Shown: positions 5,994 to 7,578 of the stretch, piece after piece
How the letters are laid out: the number at the start of each line of letters is the position of its first letter
Numbering within the stretch: position 1 is the first letter of the stretch
Assembly (NCBI GenBank): GCA_964370825.1
Contig: CAYJKY010000076.1
Span: forward strand, 1 to 7,578
Source: CAYJBH01 sp964370825
Lineage (GTDB): Bacteria > Bacillota > Clostridia > Oscillospirales > Ruminococcaceae
DNA length: 7,578 bases
Reading direction: 5' to 3'
The notes under the pieces: generated by a model
What the model was told of the DNA's origin: nothing
What the model saw: the letters and a program-made list of their open reading frames with translations, nothing else
The model's database searches: none
Program-made: the position numbers and the translations under genes

Positions 5994-7403
5994 TTATCTT
6001 TCCATAACAGTTTTTTTGGTTCCCTTTACTGTAGAACCGGTGAAACAGTCGGTACAGAAAGATAGGTTGCAGGACTTACATGCCTGTTTCAATCCATCTA
6101 TGCTTATATATCCAAGGCTGTCGGCACCAATTTTTTCGCAGATTTCATCTACACTCATGTTATTTGCGATGAGATTTTTTTCGTCGTCTATATCGGTTCC
6201 GTAGTGACAGGTGTAAAGAAACGGTGGTGAGGAAATTCTCATGTGAACCTCTGCGGCACCTGCACTTTTAAGGGCTGTGATGATGCGCTCGCTGGTGGTT
6301 CCTCTTACAATTGAATCGTCCACCAACACGACCTTTTTTCCGGCAATGGTGTGCGAAAGTGGGTTAAGCTTAATTCTCACTGCCGCATCCCGAAGTTCCT
6401 GTGTCGGGAAGATAAAGCTTCTTCCTATGTAACGATTTTTTACAAAGCCGGTGGTCAGCGGAATTCCGCTCTTTGCGGCGTAGCCGGCGGCGGCCTCAAG
6501 TCCGGAATCCGGAACACCGCAGACGATATCGGCATCTACCGGATATTCTTCTGCGAGTATCGCGCCCATGTTATAGCGTGATTCATATACGCTAAGCCCG
6601 TCGATTGTAGAGTCCGGACGTGCAAAATATACATACTCAAAAATACATAGCCCGGCATTTTTCTTGTTAGAGGATAAAGCGATATCACGATGTGTAACCT
6701 TCCCCTCCTCTATTACGACTATCTCGCCGGGTTTAACATCCTCAATGTTTTTAAAACCGCCGGAGGTCAGTGCACAGCTTTCCGAGGCAATTGCCATTCC
6801 GTACTCGCTCTCGCCAATACATAGCGGTCGATATCCGTTGGGGTCACGAACGGCGATAAGTTTGTTGTCGTTAGCTGCTATCACGAGGGAAAAAGCACCC
6901 TCAAGATAGCTACATGCCTTAATAATTCCGTCAACAGTGTTGCCGAGTCTGGTTATGTAATATGCAATTAAAGAGGTGATAACCTCGCTGTCGCTGGTTG
7001 CGGAGAAGTTAAGCCCAAAGCTCAACAATCCATCCTTTATGTGGTGTGCATTGGTAAGGTTTCCGTTATGTGCCGCAGCAATACGTCCGGTAAGATATTC
7101 GACGATAAATGGTCCAACGTTTGCGGTAGAATGAGAGCCGGTTGTGGAGTATCTCGCATGTCCGACTGCAACCCGACCTTTTGGAAGCTTATCAAGCACC
7201 GAGGCGGTGAAAACCTCGCTTACGAGGCCTGCATCCTTATGATAAAGTATCTTATTATCGGTCACTACCGCAATGCCTGCCCCCTCCTGGCCTCTGTGCT
7301 GGAGTGAGTAAAGACCATTATAGGTAATACCCGCCGCGATGTCTGAGTTGGAAGAAATGCCGAAAACAGCACACTCCTCCCTAAGCTTATCATTGTGAAT
7401 CAT
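5994..7403 (-). CDS. purF: Amidophosphoribosyltransferase (glutamine PRPP amidotransferase)
   Basis: PurF catalyses the first committed step of de novo purine synthesis: PRPP plus glutamine gives 5-phosphoribosylamine, glutamate and pyrophosphate, in the cytoplasm. The 469-residue protein starts with a 10-residue propeptide (MIHNDKLREE) whose removal exposes Cys11 of CAVFGI, the N-terminal nucleophile of the class II glutaminase. The glutaminase domain (about 11-240) includes SLQHRGQEGAG (33-43), GHARYSTTG (81-89) and the AHNGNL loop (111-116). The phosphoribosyltransferase domain has GVPDSG (296-301) and the PRPP loop VVLVDDSIVRGTTS (358-371). Cysteines 253, 399, 450 and 453 match the four ligands of the Bacillus-type [4Fe-4S] cluster, which makes such enzymes oxygen-sensitive. 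The ATG has AAAGGAGA eight bases upstream. No other pur gene is visible in the window, and the gene has its own promoter. Length and motifs are complete. Confidence 0.97.
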   Translation of the reverse strand: MIHNDKLREECAVFGISSNSDIAAGITYNGLYSLQHRGQEGAGIAVVTDNKILYHKDAGLVSEVFTASVLDKLPKGRVAVGHARYSTTGSHSTANVGPFIVEYLTGRIAAAHNGNLTNAHHIKDGLLSFGLNFSATSDSEVITSLIAYYITRLGNTVDGIIKACSYLEGAFSLVIAANDNKLIAVRDPNGYRPLCIGESEYGMAIASESCALTSGGFKNIEDVKPGEIVVIEEGKVTHRDIALSSNKKNAGLCIFEYVYFARPDSTIDGLSVYESRYNMGAILAEEYPVDADIVCGVPDSGLEAAAGYAAKSGIPLTTGFVKNRYIGRSFIFPTQELRDAAVRIKLNPLSHTIAGKKVVLVDDSIVRGTTSERIITALKSAGAAEVHMRISSPPFLYTCHYGTDIDDEKNLIANNMSVDEICEKIGADSLGYISIDGLKQACKSCNLSFCTDCFTGSTVKGTKKTVMER

Positions 7404-7464
7404 AAAGATGTCTCCTTTAGTCCCATAGCGGGAAGTTTATATCCTCTTTTAAGAAATTACTTAA

Positions 7465-7493
7465 ATTATACTACAAATCGCCTCTTCGGTCAA
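7465..7493 (-). promoter_or_regulatory. SigA-type promoter of purF
   Basis: On the minus strand TTGACC (7488-7493) and TATAAT (7465-7470) are separated by exactly 17 bp. The predicted leader of about 55 bases is too short for a purine riboswitch. It includes a small hairpin, TCCC (7421-7424) with GGGA (7430-7433), just upstream of the ribosome binding site. Confidence 0.8.
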
Positions 7494-7505
7494 TGGGCAG
7501 TTGAC
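7489..7505. promoter_or_regulatory. Dyad GTCAA-N7-TTGAC between divergent units
   Basis: GTCAA (7489-7493) belongs to the purF -35 and TTGAC (7501-7505) to a perfect plus-strand TTGACA (7501-7506). The dyad may be an operator or simply two back-to-back -35 elements. No good plus-strand -10 lies at 16-18 bp; TACAAT (7532-7537) is 25 bp away. The role is therefore uncertain. Confidence 0.3.
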
Positions 7506-7565
7506 ATCAAAAGCAACTAATGCTGTAGGAGTACAATAGATATTGGACAGGAAGAAAAAATAAAA

Positions 7566-7578
7566 GGAGAAAAAGCCA
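7566..7578 (+). promoter_or_regulatory. Ribosome binding site of a gene starting at the right edge
   Basis: GGAG (7566-7569) in AAAAGGAGAAAAAGCCA is followed by eight bases and then the final A of the window, exactly where the A of an ATG would be expected. No open reading frame can be confirmed because the sequence ends here. If correct, the gene is divergent from purF. Confidence 0.4.

Noticed and set aside
7404..7458. Purine riboswitch in the purF leader
   Set aside because: The leader from the predicted start is only about 55 bases and lacks the three-stem purine aptamer.
7485..7489. PurR PurBox (CCGAA core on the minus strand) near the purF -35
   Set aside because: Only the five-base core matches; the flanks do not fit and no second, oppositely oriented box is seen.

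Overview
The window looks like chromosomal DNA from a low-GC Gram-positive anaerobe, most likely a member of the Clostridia (Bacillota). The support is AT-rich intergenic DNA, strong AGGAGG-type ribosome binding sites, SigA-type promoters (TTGACx-17-TATAAT), a GntR/LacI hybrid regulator, and a Bacillus-type PurF with a short propeptide and four [4Fe-4S] cysteines. Species cannot be fixed from the sequence alone.

Left end (1-673): the C-terminal tail of an unrecognised plus-strand gene (stop at 243-245). It is followed by an unusual non-coding block (about 285-418) of nested inverted repeats built on CACGACG/CGTCGTG, with three GGTAT-type direct repeats. This block abuts the broken end of a minus-strand GH38 alpha-mannosidase gene. 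Only about the first 77 residues of that enzyme survive, but its promoter (717-745), ribosome binding site and GTG start are intact.

Middle (674-3453): a 411-bp divergent intergenic region holds the mannosidase promoter, a plus-strand promoter and a long, potentially structured leader for a GntR-LacI family sugar-type repressor (1085-2164). The regulator ends at a hairpin plus T-run terminator. A separate extended -10 promoter then drives an AI-2E/PerM-family membrane protein (2281-3453).

Right part (3448-7578): on the minus strand lie a UvrA paralogue that lacks the UvrB-binding domain (3448-5895) and, upstream of it, purF (5994-7403), which starts purine biosynthesis from a near-consensus promoter (7465-7493). 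The UvrA paralogue and the membrane protein converge with stop codons overlapping by 6 bp. The last bases carry a plus-strand ribosome binding site spaced so that a divergent gene could begin at the window's final base.

Functionally this is a mosaic rather than one system: a decayed mannoside-utilisation locus with its probable regulator, a membrane protein, an ABC-type DNA-binding ATPase and a housekeeping purine gene. I do not see a complete novel system. The points most worth following are the nested-repeat element at the mannosidase breakpoint and the UvrB-independent UvrA paralogue.
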